The position numbers and the translations under genes are program-made. Of a stretch of DNA of 23,665 bases, positions 1 through 9,131 are shown piece by piece. A model generated the notes under the pieces. It did not search any database and had not been told where the DNA came from. It saw only the letters and a program-made list of their open reading frames with translations. The stretch is from Seison nebaliae. Lineage: Eukaryota > Rotifera > Pararotatoria > Seisonacea > Seisonidae. How positions within the stretch are numbered: position 1 is the first letter of the stretch; each line of letters begins with the position of its first letter. The stretch spans positions 1 through 23,665 of the forward strand of contig JALJEE010002110.1 in assembly GCA_023231475.1 (NCBI GenBank), read 5' to 3'.

Positions 1-898
1 CAAAGCATGAGCCTGGCTAATAGCTTGGCTCGAGCTTTGTATGTATAGGACTCTTATCATGTCTGGATTTTTTTTTTCCATGATGTATAGAGGACTCGAG
101 TTTTTTCACTTTGGACTCACGGATCATAATCACAGCACTAAATACAACTCATATATGAATTCGGTTAAACTTCATCGTATGACGAAATCTTTTAAATTCA
201 ATCAATGTAGATCGTTGGAATAAACAGAAACTAGAAATTATTGGTGAAATCATCTATGGTTGTAAGCATCGTGAAATGAATATAAATTTATAATTTTATA
301 ATACAACATATGATATGAGATCTCAGATGCGTTCTGTTGAATTTGAAATATGCCATTCTTTGATTTCTAGTTACCCTGAAGAGATGAGAACAACTAACTG
401 TTTATAACTTTCTTCATTCAAATAAAAAATTATTTATGCATTCGTAAAAGTGTTGGAAAAGATATTATCGTTTTCAGAAATTTAAAATGATGTTGATAAT
501 TCTCTTCATGCTTTGTACATAATGTATTCGAGTCTAGGACATAAGAGCCACGCAGACTTTGATTTTCTGAAATTTATTAATAAAATAATAATAAAACACA
601 GTATATAGCTACACAGCTGTATAGGATTGTTATGTCTGGATTTTTGTTCCAACTCGTGGCTCTTATGTCCTTCTCCCAATGTATTGAACTGAACGGAATC
701 CAACTTCGCTTGATGTCAACATTAATAACAGTTATTATACAGTATATAATTTTACCCATTAATAGTATGTTCCCGTTTTATACGGATTCTGTATTATGCA
801 ATTTTATACAATTAATTTAAATGTAAATCCAAAATTTTGGAATAATTTTAATGTCGAATAAGAAAATATCAAATATATCTACATAACTGCATTTTGTA
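1..898. other. A/T-rich non-genic stretch with short repeats
   Basis: I see no supportable gene here. Two related snippets share TGTATAGGA followed by ATGTCTGGATTTTT (about 40-75 and 619-646), and a 16-bp perfect inverted repeat lies at 537-552 and 655-670. A short open frame from 632 begins with a hydrophobic, signal-peptide-like stretch but has no homologue I recognise. The stretch looks like old repeat debris. Confidence 0.5.
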
Positions 899-1188
899 TA
901 CGGAGTCTACCAAGTGTCCGTCTACCAAATGGTCGGTCTACCAAATGGTCGGTCTACCAGATAATCCCGTCTACCAAATGGTTCGCCTACCAAATAACCT
1001 AGACTCTTTTCACCATCGGTGTAAACCATTCTCATATATACGGAGTCTACCAAGTGTCCGTCTACCATATGGTCGGTCTACCAAGTGTCCGTCTACCAAA
1101 TGGTCGGTCTACCAAATGGTCGGTCTGCCAGATAATCCCGTCTACCAAATGACCTAGACTCTTTTCACCATCGGTATAAACCATTCTC
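899..1188. repeat. Minisatellite, higher-order array with a 15-17 bp unit
   Basis: Tandem units of the type GTCTACCAAATGGTCG, with variants GTCTACCAAGTGTCC and GTCTACCAGATAATCCC, run from about 905. They are organised as two larger blocks, about 899-1033 and 1039-1188. Each block starts with TACGGAGTCTACCAAGTG and ends with a common non-repeat tail, ACCTAGACTCTTTTCACC then ATCGGT and AAACCATTCTC. The array stays open in several frames only because of its periodicity, so I do not call it coding. A third, shorter patch of the same unit lies near 23157. Confidence 0.9.
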
Positions 1189-1611
1189 CATCGAATTGAA
1201 AATCCAGCTATTCCGTACATTCTGCATGAATTTTTAAGGAATTAAGGCATCTAGCTCATTTTCAATACAGTCCATGCATTCTATATATAGAGCATAAAAT
1301 CAATATATTTCCATCTGTATTATGCTTTTCCATCTCCATGGAAGATTTGTAAGCATTCATGGACAACTTCAGTTTCGAATCATATAATCCTATTCATCTG
1401 AGGGATGGGTTGTCTCGTAGTCGTAATTTTATTTCCAGTAACATTTTTTCTTCCTTGTTGATTTTCTTTACGCCCTATGGGGTTTCCGCGTCTTATTTTA
1501 AAAAAAAATAATAATCCCCACAGGATAATGAATACATAATGAATAGATTATAACCAAATAAAATTTTATAAAAAATAAAATTAATTTCTCGAAAATATTT
1601 TGAAATTTCAT
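1189..1611. other. Non-genic stretch holding a dispersed repeat copy
   Basis: This is the 3' flank of the minus-strand receptor gene. No gene is supported. It contains a dispersed repeat copy (1391-1494) whose partner lies inverted at 19722-19832. Confidence 0.5.
1391..1494 (+). repeat. Dispersed repeat, copy 1
   Basis: This segment matches the reverse complement of 19722-19832 over about 105-110 bp with a few small indels. Shared landmarks are ATTCATCTGA, ATTTTATTTCCAGTAACA, TTGATTTTCTTTACG and TTCCGCGTCTTA. Weaker similarity may begin near 1376. I cannot assign it to a named family; a short non-autonomous element or duplicated gene fragment are both possible. Confidence 0.75.
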
Positions 1612-2529
1612 TTAAAAATCAACGGAGTTCTTAATTTTTCTTATCAGATTGTTCATTATCGTTTTCACGGTTCTTCGGTATTTTTCGGTAGATAGAAGTA
1701 TAAACAATTTCTTTGTCAAACTCAACATATATACTACTTTAGTCATAAGCGAAACGCAGAAAATTAATTGAATTTTGTCCCGCAAGATATGTTTCAATAA
1801 TTCAGGAACTATAAAAGTAGTAATAACAATTAAGTCGAAAGTTGTTAATATTATTATTGTAATTGATGCTCTTCTTATTACCTTTCGAGTATTTTGATTT
1901 ATTGGATTAGTGATAGATGGTTGGACTTTGTTATAATCTTTTCTCAAATTGAACAAAATCATAATTGAACATAATAACAATAGTATAATTGGAAGAATCG
2001 AAATTATTGGTAATAATCTCCCAACTAATCTGTTAAATCTACAAAGTTCAATATTTGAAAATGTTAAATGGTTTGTTTCATATGCACCATAAATTGAGAT
2101 GATCAATGCAATGGCAAACTCAGGAATTAAAACGTAATAAACATTTATCTTCTTGGTACATTTCATTGAGCAAAATCCACGATGCTTTGCTAATTCCATT
2201 AATCGATAAAAGTAAGTAGTAGAGTTTATTGCCAAACTGGAAATAAAGCAAAAAATCCCCATACCCATGAGAAATTTGCATATTATTTGAAATCTTTGGA
2301 CTTTATCCGTAATTATGATATGCCATCGCACCTGAAACACGACGTTTATCGAATCAATGATACTTAGAATCATGATACATTGGTTGACATTATTCCAATG
2401 AATTTTTGTCTTTCCAATAATGAAAATAGCTAATATGTTTGCTGATATCAATATTGGAACTAATATTGGAACTAAGTATGAGTTGATAACCTTATTGCAA
2501 GAATAAAATAATTCTGTTTCATTCGCCAT
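1612..2529 (-). CDS. Rhodopsin-like seven-transmembrane receptor, orphan
   Basis: A single open exon encodes 305 aa starting at the ATG whose complement is 2527-2529. It begins MANETELF and carries an N-glycosylation site (NET) in the short extracellular N-terminus. Seven hydrophobic segments are visible, at roughly residues 18-40, 50-70, 83-108, 128-150, 170-198, 220-245 and 250-275. The Cys at the start of TM3 (IICKFL) and the Cys in extracellular loop 2 (IELCRF) form the usual class A disulfide pair. The DRY motif is degenerate (YFYRLME), TM6 lacks a clear CWxP and TM7 lacks NPxxY. The tail is short and basic. It is probably a divergent peptide or chemosensory receptor at the plasma membrane; the ligand is unknown. 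No intron is needed. Confidence 0.8.
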   Translation of the reverse strand: MANETELFYSCNKVINSYLVPILVPILISANILAIFIIGKTKIHWNNVNQCIMILSIIDSINVVFQVRWHIIITDKVQRFQIICKFLMGMGIFCFISSLAINSTTYFYRLMELAKHRGFCSMKCTKKINVYYVLIPEFAIALIISIYGAYETNHLTFSNIELCRFNRLVGRLLPIISILPIILLLLCSIMILFNLRKDYNKVQPSITNPINQNTRKVIRRASITIIILTTFDLIVITTFIVPELLKHILRDKIQLIFCVSLMTKVVYMLSLTKKLFILLSTEKYRRTVKTIMNNLIRKIKNSVDF

Positions 2530-3284
2530 CAAACCAACTCAATTTCCAATATTCGAAGAATGTTTATATATCACACGAATTCACCCCCAGTTTAATATAA
2601 TTACCATGACATTGTAAGTAAGATAATTAATCGCATGGTAGAATAAAGTGATGATCAAAATATTTTATCTGATTTGAGAAGTCATTTCATAATTTAAAAA
2701 TAAATTCAGTCATCGAGAATGTGATCATTGATCAGTATCAACCTGCAAGAGATATTCATTAAGAATTTGTATTTTTAATGGTGTGATTATATTCCGAACA
2801 TTTTGCAACTACGATGATTTCTTACGTTAGATATCTTTTCCTTTTCATTAATCCCACTATATCAGACTTATTGATCATAATGTCAATATACGAAAAACTA
2901 CAACATGATTCCAATGGTATGTTATCAGGACATCTCGACGAACATTGATTATTGATATTCCGGATGAGCATTCAGAAAACTCTTAAAGAAGTTTTTGTCC
3001 TTTTGACTTCTTAACTTTATTATCTTGAACAGAGTTTCCGCTACTTCGAATGTTATGTGTCTTTCAAAAAGTATATGAGTTACATTTTAAGATAGTTTTT
3101 TTGATGATTTGATTGAAGGAATTGATATTTCATTAATGTTTAATTTCTCATTAAGATTGTGGATGTAATAAATAATTAAATTGACCTCATTAAATGATGT
3201 TAAAGATGAATGAAATATGTATGGAATTTTAGGAAGAAAATGAATAAAGAAGAAAAATAAACTTCGATTCATTTATTTGATGTC
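2530..3284. other. Intergenic stretch between receptor and Kazal gene
   Basis: No convincing gene. A minus-strand open frame (start at 3272) begins with a signal-peptide-like hydrophobic run. After one stop codon near 3087 the same frame stays open for about 45 more codons. Its start is only 12 nt from the Kazal gene's start on the other strand, which argues against both being real genes. Confidence 0.45.
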
Positions 3285-4186
3285 ATGATTTTTTATTTTA
3301 TTACATTCTTTTTTGTTCTGGTCAGTTCCAGATACACGACTTCAAATGACAGTTTCTTTTTCATTTTTGACGAAGTTTAATTGAATTTATAGAACCGAAT
3401 TCTGTTATAATTTGTGAAAAGAAATGTTCGTTGAAATGGCAACCGCTTTGTGGTTCAGATAACAAAATGTATCACAACAGATGTTTGTACGAGAAAGCTG
3501 CATGTCAAAATAAACGTTTATCCGTCATTAATCTGAAAGTCTGTTTAAATGAACAAGCTACGAGTTCCTTTCCTAATAATTTTATCATTCGTCTTATGAT
3601 CTTTAATAGTGAAATGTCCAAATTTCCGTTTGTTGCCTTGTGAATTGGGTTCTCAAAGTGTTTGTGGAAGTGATAGAATTTGGTATAAGAACAGTTGTTT
3701 CTTTCTCAAACAGAAATGTAAACGACCCGAACTCAGATTGTCTACACCACAAACTTGTGGACGTAATTACAAGGAAGAATATTATTATGATGATTATTAT
3801 TATTATGATGATGATTATGATTATCCTCAACATTATCTACACGGTTCTTCTAATTCTTTATTCGTATTGAAAATTTCTTTGTCATAGAATGTCACAATAT
3901 CATAAATGTTTGTGCAAACGATGCAATTGTCTATCCAAATTTATGTGATTTTCAAAAAATGGCGAATAAAATTAGAGAGTTAAAAGTTGTTAATTCTAAA
4001 TTTTGCAAAGTCATCAATCCACCTTATCATTTGAATGGACAAACACCACGTTATGTTCATCGTCAGGGAAATATCAATAATCAAACGGAAACTTATTATA
4101 TGGGAGATACGATTGTCAAAATCTACAACACCACCAATTGGCAACAAGTGGTGGCTGCCTATGACGCTAAACATAAAGGATATTAA
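3285..4186 (+). CDS. Secreted three-Kazal-domain protease-inhibitor-like protein
   Basis: Four exons (3285-3351, 3393-3563, 3610-3843, 3888-4186) encode 256 aa. The three introns of 41, 46 and 44 nt are all phase 1, so each Kazal module sits in its own symmetric exon. Residues 1-15 form a signal peptide. Kazal 1 has Cys at 30, 34, 42, 53, 60 and 73 and the hallmark PLCGSDNKMYHNRC. Kazal 2 has Cys at 82, 90, 98, 109, 116 and 129. The residue at P1 (second after Cys 2) is Leu in both, which in this family favours chymotrypsin- or elastase-like proteases. Kazal 3 keeps Cys 159, 166, 177 and 197 but lacks the first and fifth cysteines. A Tyr/Asp-rich acidic linker (about 133-155) separates Kazal 2 from Kazal 3. 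The roughly 60-residue C-terminal tail is unrecognised. The polyadenylation signal AATAAA is at 4247. Confidence 0.87.
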
Positions 4187-4670
4187 ATTTAGTTTAATCA
4201 ACTCTCCATCTCTCAAAAATGATTCTTTGTCCTATTATTCCTTTTCAATAAAATTCAAATCATAAAAAAACTTCCAGATTTATAATGAGTAGAATAAAAA
4301 TTATAATGTTTAAAAATATTGGATAATATTATATCCATATCTTATTATATAATCTCTTATATAATTTAATAAATAGAACATTAGTAGTTTAATTATATTT
4401 CAAATTTGGTAACTAACAAATTTTCGAAGAGAATTCATTAAACACAATAAACGGCGGAATGTGTCTACTGAATAATCGTGTTACATGTTTTAATATTAGA
4501 AAACAAATAAGACGGAAAAGAAATCGGTTACCATGAAAACGAACCATATGCCAAATATATACAGAAGAGTCGATAAGAATTATGAGAAATCAGTCATCTG
4601 AAAATCGAGTAGAGAGAAGAAACATCGATTTCCTTTAGAGAAGAATAAGCGAGCCGAAATAAGATCAATT
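4187..4670. other. A/T-rich intergenic stretch
   Basis: Holds the 3' flank of the Kazal gene, with AATAAA at 4247-4252, and the 5' flank of the Tctex1 gene. I see no open frame or RNA gene. The sequence around 4320-4380 is simple A/T. Confidence 0.6.
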
Positions 4671-5289
4671 ATGAATACCATTCAAGAAGAAGGATCATCA
4701 TCAAAGGCCGGTTATAATTATAAATTGAATTACTTTCCCGCATTGCATGAAATTTACTTCTTATCGTAATTTTTCGTAAATTTCTATAGAACCTCCCATT
4801 ACGCAAAGACGTATGTCTCGTGCAGGTTTGCGTCGTCCTTCCGTCGCCTTTCATGGCTCTCGTCGTTTGTCGACACTTACCGATCATTCCAGTTTCAAAG
4901 CAAGTTCAATGAACAAACATATGGCAGTGAAGCAGGAGAATACTTACCAATTGAAACCTAATGACAATCAATTGTTCGCGAAAAATCTTATTAAAAACGA
5001 AGTGGAGAAATATTTGGAAGATAGATTGAAAAATGAGAAATATAATTCCGATCAAACCACTTCGTTATTACGACAACTTACCGAAAATATACGTCAACGA
5101 GTTAAGGAGAATGGCTGTAATCGACATAAGATTGTTATGACCGTTCTCATACATGAGAATACAACTACTGATTGTCGAATTGCATCACAATGTTTATGGA
5201 ATCCAGAATTCGATTCTTTCGTCACTTGTCAATATGCGAATAAGCATTTGGTTTGTATTTGTACCGTTTATGGATTATATTATGACTAA
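4671..5289 (+). CDS. Tctex1-domain dynein light chain (DYNLT family)
   Basis: Two exons (4671-4710, 4790-5289) separated by a 79-nt phase-1 intron encode 179 aa. The N-terminal part of about 60 residues is basic and Ser/Arg-rich (QRRMSRAGLRRPSVAFHGSR), as in the DYNLT4/DYNLT5-type long members. The Tctex1 domain follows, from ENTYQLKP to the C-terminus. It shows the family signatures HKIVMTVLIHE, the SRCLW-like SQCLWNPEFDSF and the terminal VYGLYYD. Tctex1 proteins are light chains of dynein motors, axonemal or cytoplasmic, that bind the intermediate chain as dimers. The long, basic-headed subtype is mostly cilium- or flagellum-associated in other animals; the subtype here is not certain. AATAAA lies at 5299-5304, just after the stop. 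Confidence 0.85.
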
Positions 5290-5586
5290 TAATTGTATAA
5301 TAAATTAATCTTTTTTTAATTAAAATTTATTTATTAAAAAATTTCCTTTTCCAAAAATTTAAAAATTATTTTTCCTCAAACATCATTACCGTTTATTACG
5401 GGGGAAATGGTTTTGTAAGAAAAATGTTTTGAAAAGAAAAAATTATTTTATTTTCTTTCAAATTAAATCAACAAAAATATTCGTATGTCTATGATAAATA
5501 AATTGATTAAATTAAATTAATCAATTCAAATCAATCAATTTAATGAATAATCAATTAAATTTTGTGAATCAATCCAATCTCATCTT

Positions 5587-6020
5587 CTAGTGATGTTTCA
5601 TTCCTTTTGCTTTTGCGTAAGCGCCGAAGATATCCTCTGAAAAATTATTTAAAAAAATTTTTAATTTTTTCAAAATCTTCTAATGAAAATCGTTAACTTC
5701 GTACACATGATGCAACACTTGGGTGGAAGTGGTTAGTGCATATGTAATTCTTTTGGCAGATAAGTGACTAGAAATGTTGGAATGATAATTAAACTGAAAG
5801 AATTAGTAGAATGAACAGCACATGGATCTTCGAAACAATCACAGACTCGGCACATGTTGTAAGTGTTTCTTCGGAAACCGAATTTATCGCACGATTTGTT
5901 ACATTCGAAAGCTGGACAACCGAGCATTGCGTCGAATTTCGCATCTTTCTCTCGCCAATTTCCACATTGAACAGTCATGACGCAGATGACGAAACAAACG
6001 ATTGACAAAATGTATTTCAT
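5587..6020 (-). CDS. Secreted ten-cysteine antistasin-like peptide, paralogue A
   Basis: Three exons on the minus strand (6020-5817, 5767-5698, 5636-5587) with introns of 49 and 61 nt, phases 0 and 1, encode 107 aa. The first 19 or so residues are a signal peptide (ends VQCG). The mature part has ten cysteines spaced C-x4-C-x3-C-x12-C-x2-C-x-C-x4-C-x4-C-x5-C-x10-C, exactly as in paralogues B and C. The portion from Cys 2 to Cys 6 resembles the core of antistasin/hirustasin (C-x3-C-x10-C-x3-C-x-C), which inhibits serine proteases. The match is by spacing and the MCRVCDC signature only, so the inhibitor role is inference. Exon 3 encodes a short basic tail ending KAKGMKHH. A TATAAAA box lies 83-89 nt upstream of the start. 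Confidence 0.8.
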
Positions 6021-6406
6021 TTTTTCTTGATAAAATTTGAATTCTAATCAAAATGTTTATCGAATAAAGTCGAATGTGAAATTTTGTGAAAACTCCACCA
6101 GATTTTATACTGAGTTAAATTCGAAGAATTTTCATTTCGAATATGATTTTCAATGAAAGTTTCAAAGTTCAAACGTTTTATCATTCGATCAAAGAAGAAA
6201 TTTTGTTGAAGTATTTTTATTCTTGAAAAATTAGATTGATGACAAGTTTGATGAAATGATGAATATTATTTACATATTTTAAGTAAAGAAACAATTGAAA
6301 TGTTGAAACAAGAAATAATTTGAAATTTTGAAGAAAAAAAAAAGATTTCTGAACAAAAAAAACATGTTTTTCTTGATGAAATTAACTGTTATTCTTGTCG
6401 TTCTTG
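6021..6406. other. 5' flank of paralogue A and 3' flank of the next gene
   Basis: A/T-rich. Apart from the TATA box of paralogue A I see no further gene or RNA. Confidence 0.5.
6103..6109 (-). promoter_or_regulatory. TATA box of paralogue A
   Basis: TATAAAA on the minus strand, 83-89 nt before the ATG at 6020. The other two paralogues also have a TATA-like box just upstream. Confidence 0.5.
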
Positions 6407-7153
6407 TTATCGGATTTCCCGAATTGGAGAGATATTGTTGAATAACATATTATCAATCGGTTTCGTGTCGAATTCAACGCACATGAATGAATCAAAACTT
6501 TTGTCAATTGAAGTTCTTGCAAATTTAATGGGCGAGAAACGATTCCTTCTCGATGCCTTACGATTTGCGATAGGCGTTTTCGTACTTTCACTGGATGATC
6601 TTCGACATTTTGATAATTTCGGTCGAAATGTTCGTATTGGTGATGATCTGATATCGCTCAATGACAATTCACTAATTGGTGAAATATCACCAGACCTTTT
6701 ACGATAATTATAAAGTGCAAATTTATAGTCATTGGAAACATGTGGAGACGAGATGTGATTAGTCATATTTTCAATAAAATGTGAAATTTGTTTGAAATGT
6801 TGTCTAGGTGACGGTACTACCATATCATCGAAAACATGATGGCCAAGAAATTTTGTTCTTGGTGTAAACATTCGTTCATTAGTCAATCTTCCTTCAACAG
6901 TACGACCAGAACGTTTACTCGACATTCTCTCTCGATTATTCAATAATAGAGAATTCTCAATAAATATCGGATTATTATCTTGATGAGTGCAGAGCATCTG
7001 ATGGATTGGTGGCAATTCATCACAGATACATATCCGTTCAATTATTTTCGGTGTTGTTGGACTGGTAACTGTTTTCTGAGTAGTTGTACGAGTAGACGAC
7101 GTGAGAGTGCTACTCGTATTGTTTGGAGATGACAAAACTTGTGATTTGTTCAT
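6407..7153 (-). CDS. Ser/Thr-Pro-rich, probably disordered protein, unknown
   Basis: A single-exon frame of 248 aa starts at the ATG at 7153. I do not recognise it. The N-terminus is a Ser/Thr/Asn-rich low-complexity run. A short possibly ordered patch contains ICICDELPPIHQML. The rest is basic and holds about ten S/T-P dipeptides. Four have the form SPI (GDISPIS, RSSPIR, RFSPIK, NISPIR) and one is KTPIANRK. Such clustered S/T-P-x-K/R sites are typical of proline-directed kinase (CDK or MAPK) substrates; this is inference from motif content. It lies on the same strand as the eIF4E gene, 512 nt downstream of it. Codon use and the uninterrupted length support a real gene. Confidence 0.65.
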   Translation of the reverse strand: MNKSQVLSSPNNTSSTLTSSTRTTTQKTVTSPTTPKIIERICICDELPPIHQMLCTHQDNNPIFIENSLLLNNRERMSSKRSGRTVEGRLTNERMFTPRTKFLGHHVFDDMVVPSPRQHFKQISHFIENMTNHISSPHVSNDYKFALYNYRKRSGDISPISELSLSDIRSSPIRTFRPKLSKCRRSSSESTKTPIANRKASRRNRFSPIKFARTSIDKSFDSFMCVEFDTKPIDNMLFNNISPIREIR

Positions 7154-7665
7154 TCTGAATTTATTCGACCTTAATCTTTTTCTCTTCTAATTGAAATTTT
7201 GTGAAATGGATTGTCTGATTAACAATTTACATAATACTTTATTTGACGAAGAAATTCAACAAAATGACAGTGATTGAATTTGAGCTTTCTCTTTTAACTT
7301 TGACAGTTCCTTATAAAACCTTCTTCATTTTTACTTCGATTAATTTTCAAATAAATTTCGAAAATCTTTCGACACAGATTTCCACCAATTCAACATTTCT
7401 TCATTATTTCTTTCATAATATTTGTAAGATGAATTAACAATAACATTAAACTGTAAGAAAAAACTTACTTTTTCAGTGAAATAAAACTCAAAATTTTCAT
7501 ATTTAAATTTCTAACTAAAATTTTAGAAATTTAACAAAATAAAATAATAAAATATAAAATTTTCTTTCTTCGATAAAAATTAATATCCATTGAATTCAAA
7601 TGGATTAATTGAGATAGATTTGCACAAAAAATTTTAATTAGCAAAAAATTCAAATTGGGAAATAA
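7154..7665. other. Intergenic stretch, A/T-rich
   Basis: Contains the 5' flank of the Ser/Thr-Pro protein gene and the 3' flank of eIF4E, both minus strand. A plus-strand open frame of 64 codons (7243-7437) is A/T-rich and has no recognisable feature; I do not call it. No RNA gene seen. Confidence 0.5.
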
Positions 7666-8334
7666 TTAAACTACAATTTCTGATAATTTAGACTCACCTT
7701 CTCCACGCGATGGCAATGAATGGATACGAAATGTCAAATTTTCACTTAATTTCAATCCTAAAATTTCTTTCCATTTCAATCCGATAAATTGTAGTGTTTC
7801 CTTATCTTCCGATGATGCTATATCAGTCCAAATCGACAACTTATTACCGCGCTGTCTGGCTTTGACGAATATACCGTTAATATGATTACTCTTCTCTCCG
7901 AATCGATTAGTAACTAAAGCATAAATTGTCTGTTGCCATAAAGTGTCTAACACGGTACAGTTGCCGATACTCAACTCCCAACTACCACCGTCCTTATTAT
8001 GACTAGTTTCCCACATCGGTTCAATATGATGTCGAAAGAACATATAATTATCTCCGTTAGATAATTGTGATGGGAAAAGTAATGCATCCATCACTAAGAA
8101 TAAATCTTCGACCGTTTCCATTGATACGACACGTTTCATATTTCGTTTCCATTCAAATTCTGAGTTTGTTGCAGCATTATTATTTGACGTAGATGTATTT
8201 GCTATTTCATTATCATTTGATGAATTATTCCGATAGAACCAGAAAGACCATTTATCGTTAAGTGGATGACGATACGGTTCGTCTTGTAAATATCGGAAAG
8301 ATGTTTGAACTTTATTTGAAGTGATACGTCTCAT
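7666..8334 (-). CDS. eIF4E: Translation initiation factor eIF4E, cap-binding
   Basis: Single-exon gene of 222 aa, starting at the ATG at 8334 (MRRITSNK). Upstream in-frame codons exist, but no better ATG. It binds the m7G cap and, with eIF4G, recruits ribosomes. The fold is complete from HPLNDKWSFWFYRN to the C-terminal VV. Cap-stacking tryptophans W62 and W108 (human W56, W102), the guanine-contacting E109 (E103), the phosphate-binding R160/R162/K165 (R157/K159/K162) and W169 (W166) are all present. Two oddities: an insertion of about 20 Asn/Ser/Thr-rich residues (about 38-60) in the loop before W62, and Phe at position 79 where canonical eIF4E has the dorsal Trp73 that contacts eIF4G and 4E-BPs (VEDLF instead of VEDFW). 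It may be a divergent paralogue rather than the main factor. Confidence 0.9.
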   Translation of the reverse strand: MRRITSNKVQTSFRYLQDEPYRHPLNDKWSFWFYRNNSSNDNEIANTSTSNNNAATNSEFEWKRNMKRVVSMETVEDLFLVMDALLFPSQLSNGDNYMFFRHHIEPMWETSHNKDGGSWELSIGNCTVLDTLWQQTIYALVTNRFGEKSNHINGIFVKARQRGNKLSIWTDIASSEDKETLQFIGLKWKEILGLKLSENLTFRIHSLPSRGEGESKLSEIVV

Positions 8335-8690
8335 CTTACAATGTTTTAATTTCTCTTTAATTAATTTTTTCTTAACATTTAAAAACGAATTTAAACAAAA
8401 AAAATAACAACAATCAATTTTATAACAATGACAGTTAAACAATTCTTTCAATATTTTTCCATTGTTTCCATAAAAATTTTTATGAAATTATTATAAATAA
8501 ATTCTCTTCTTTCTTCATTCATTTTCCATTGAACTCATTTAAGGACATCTGATATTCATCAACGAACAATTCTTATAAACTTCACAAATGATGAAATTGA
8601 AAAACATTCTTATCCGACATAAACAAATAATTAGTTGAAATCTTATATAAGTTTGAGGAATGAAATATTTCGAAAAAAGTTTCAAGAATA
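8335..8690. other. Divergent intergenic region between eIF4E and paralogue B
   Basis: Both flanking genes start from this 356-nt interval in opposite directions. A TATATAA box at 8644-8650 serves paralogue B. Nothing else is recognisable. Confidence 0.5.
8644..8650 (+). promoter_or_regulatory. TATA box of paralogue B
   Basis: TATATAA, 41-47 nt before the ATG at 8691. Confidence 0.55.
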
Positions 8691-9131
8691 ATGTTAAAAT
8701 TATTAAGTGTTTTCCTATTTTTCTTCATATTCCTTCATTCATTCGTCCAATGTTCATGGAGAGATGTTGATGATCAAATGGATGAATTATTGCATTGTCG
8801 AAAAGTGTTCTGTCCTGACGAATGTCGATTTCATGGCTACGTTCGACTAGAATACAGTCTCTGTCGTATATGCAAGTGTTATAATGATCCGTGTTTGGTT
8901 TGTTGATAAAAGTTTTCAATTTAATTTTCAATAAACTTCTCTCGAAGGATGTCAAATGTCCGAAGGATCATATTTGTTCCACTTTCTTTCATAGAAGTGT
9001 TGCATCTTGTATCAGAAGTTTGATTTCTAATTTTTTTTATTCATTTACTTTTTCCTCAATTTCCAGGGAGTCTCTTCATAGCATTCAATAAGGCCAACGC
9101 TTTATGGGCACGCAAAAGCAAGAGACGATAA
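8691..9131 (+). CDS. Secreted ten-cysteine antistasin-like peptide, paralogue B
   Basis: Three exons (8691-8897, 8948-9017, 9067-9131) with introns of 50 and 49 nt in phases 0 and 1 encode 113 aa. The signal peptide (MLKLLSVFLFFFIFLHSFVQ) is followed by WRDVDDQMDELL, recalling WREKDAKFDAML of paralogue A, and then the ten cysteines in the common spacing. The signature LCRICKC lies at Cys 4-6. Exon 2 is exactly 70 nt, as in both paralogues, and encodes the last three cysteines. Exon 3 encodes a strongly basic tail ending WARKSKRR. AATAAA follows at 9165-9170. It lies between the eIF4E gene and CPSF73. Confidence 0.82.

Noticed and set aside
894-1157. Open frame of 87 codons over the minisatellite
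   Set aside because: All frames of the repeat remain partly open because of its periodicity; no start context, signal or homologue supports coding.
3603-3833. Minus-strand frame starting with a poly-Ile run
   Set aside because: It is the complement of Kazal exon 3, the Ile run being the antisense of the GAT/TAT codons.
5502-5525. A/T palindrome ATTGATTAA...TTAATCAAT near the end of paralogue A
   Set aside because: Sequence this A/T-rich yields such imperfect palindromes by chance; no other sign of function.
6435-6707. Plus-strand frame of 90 codons
   Set aside because: Antisense of the Ser/Thr-Pro protein gene, with no domain of its own.
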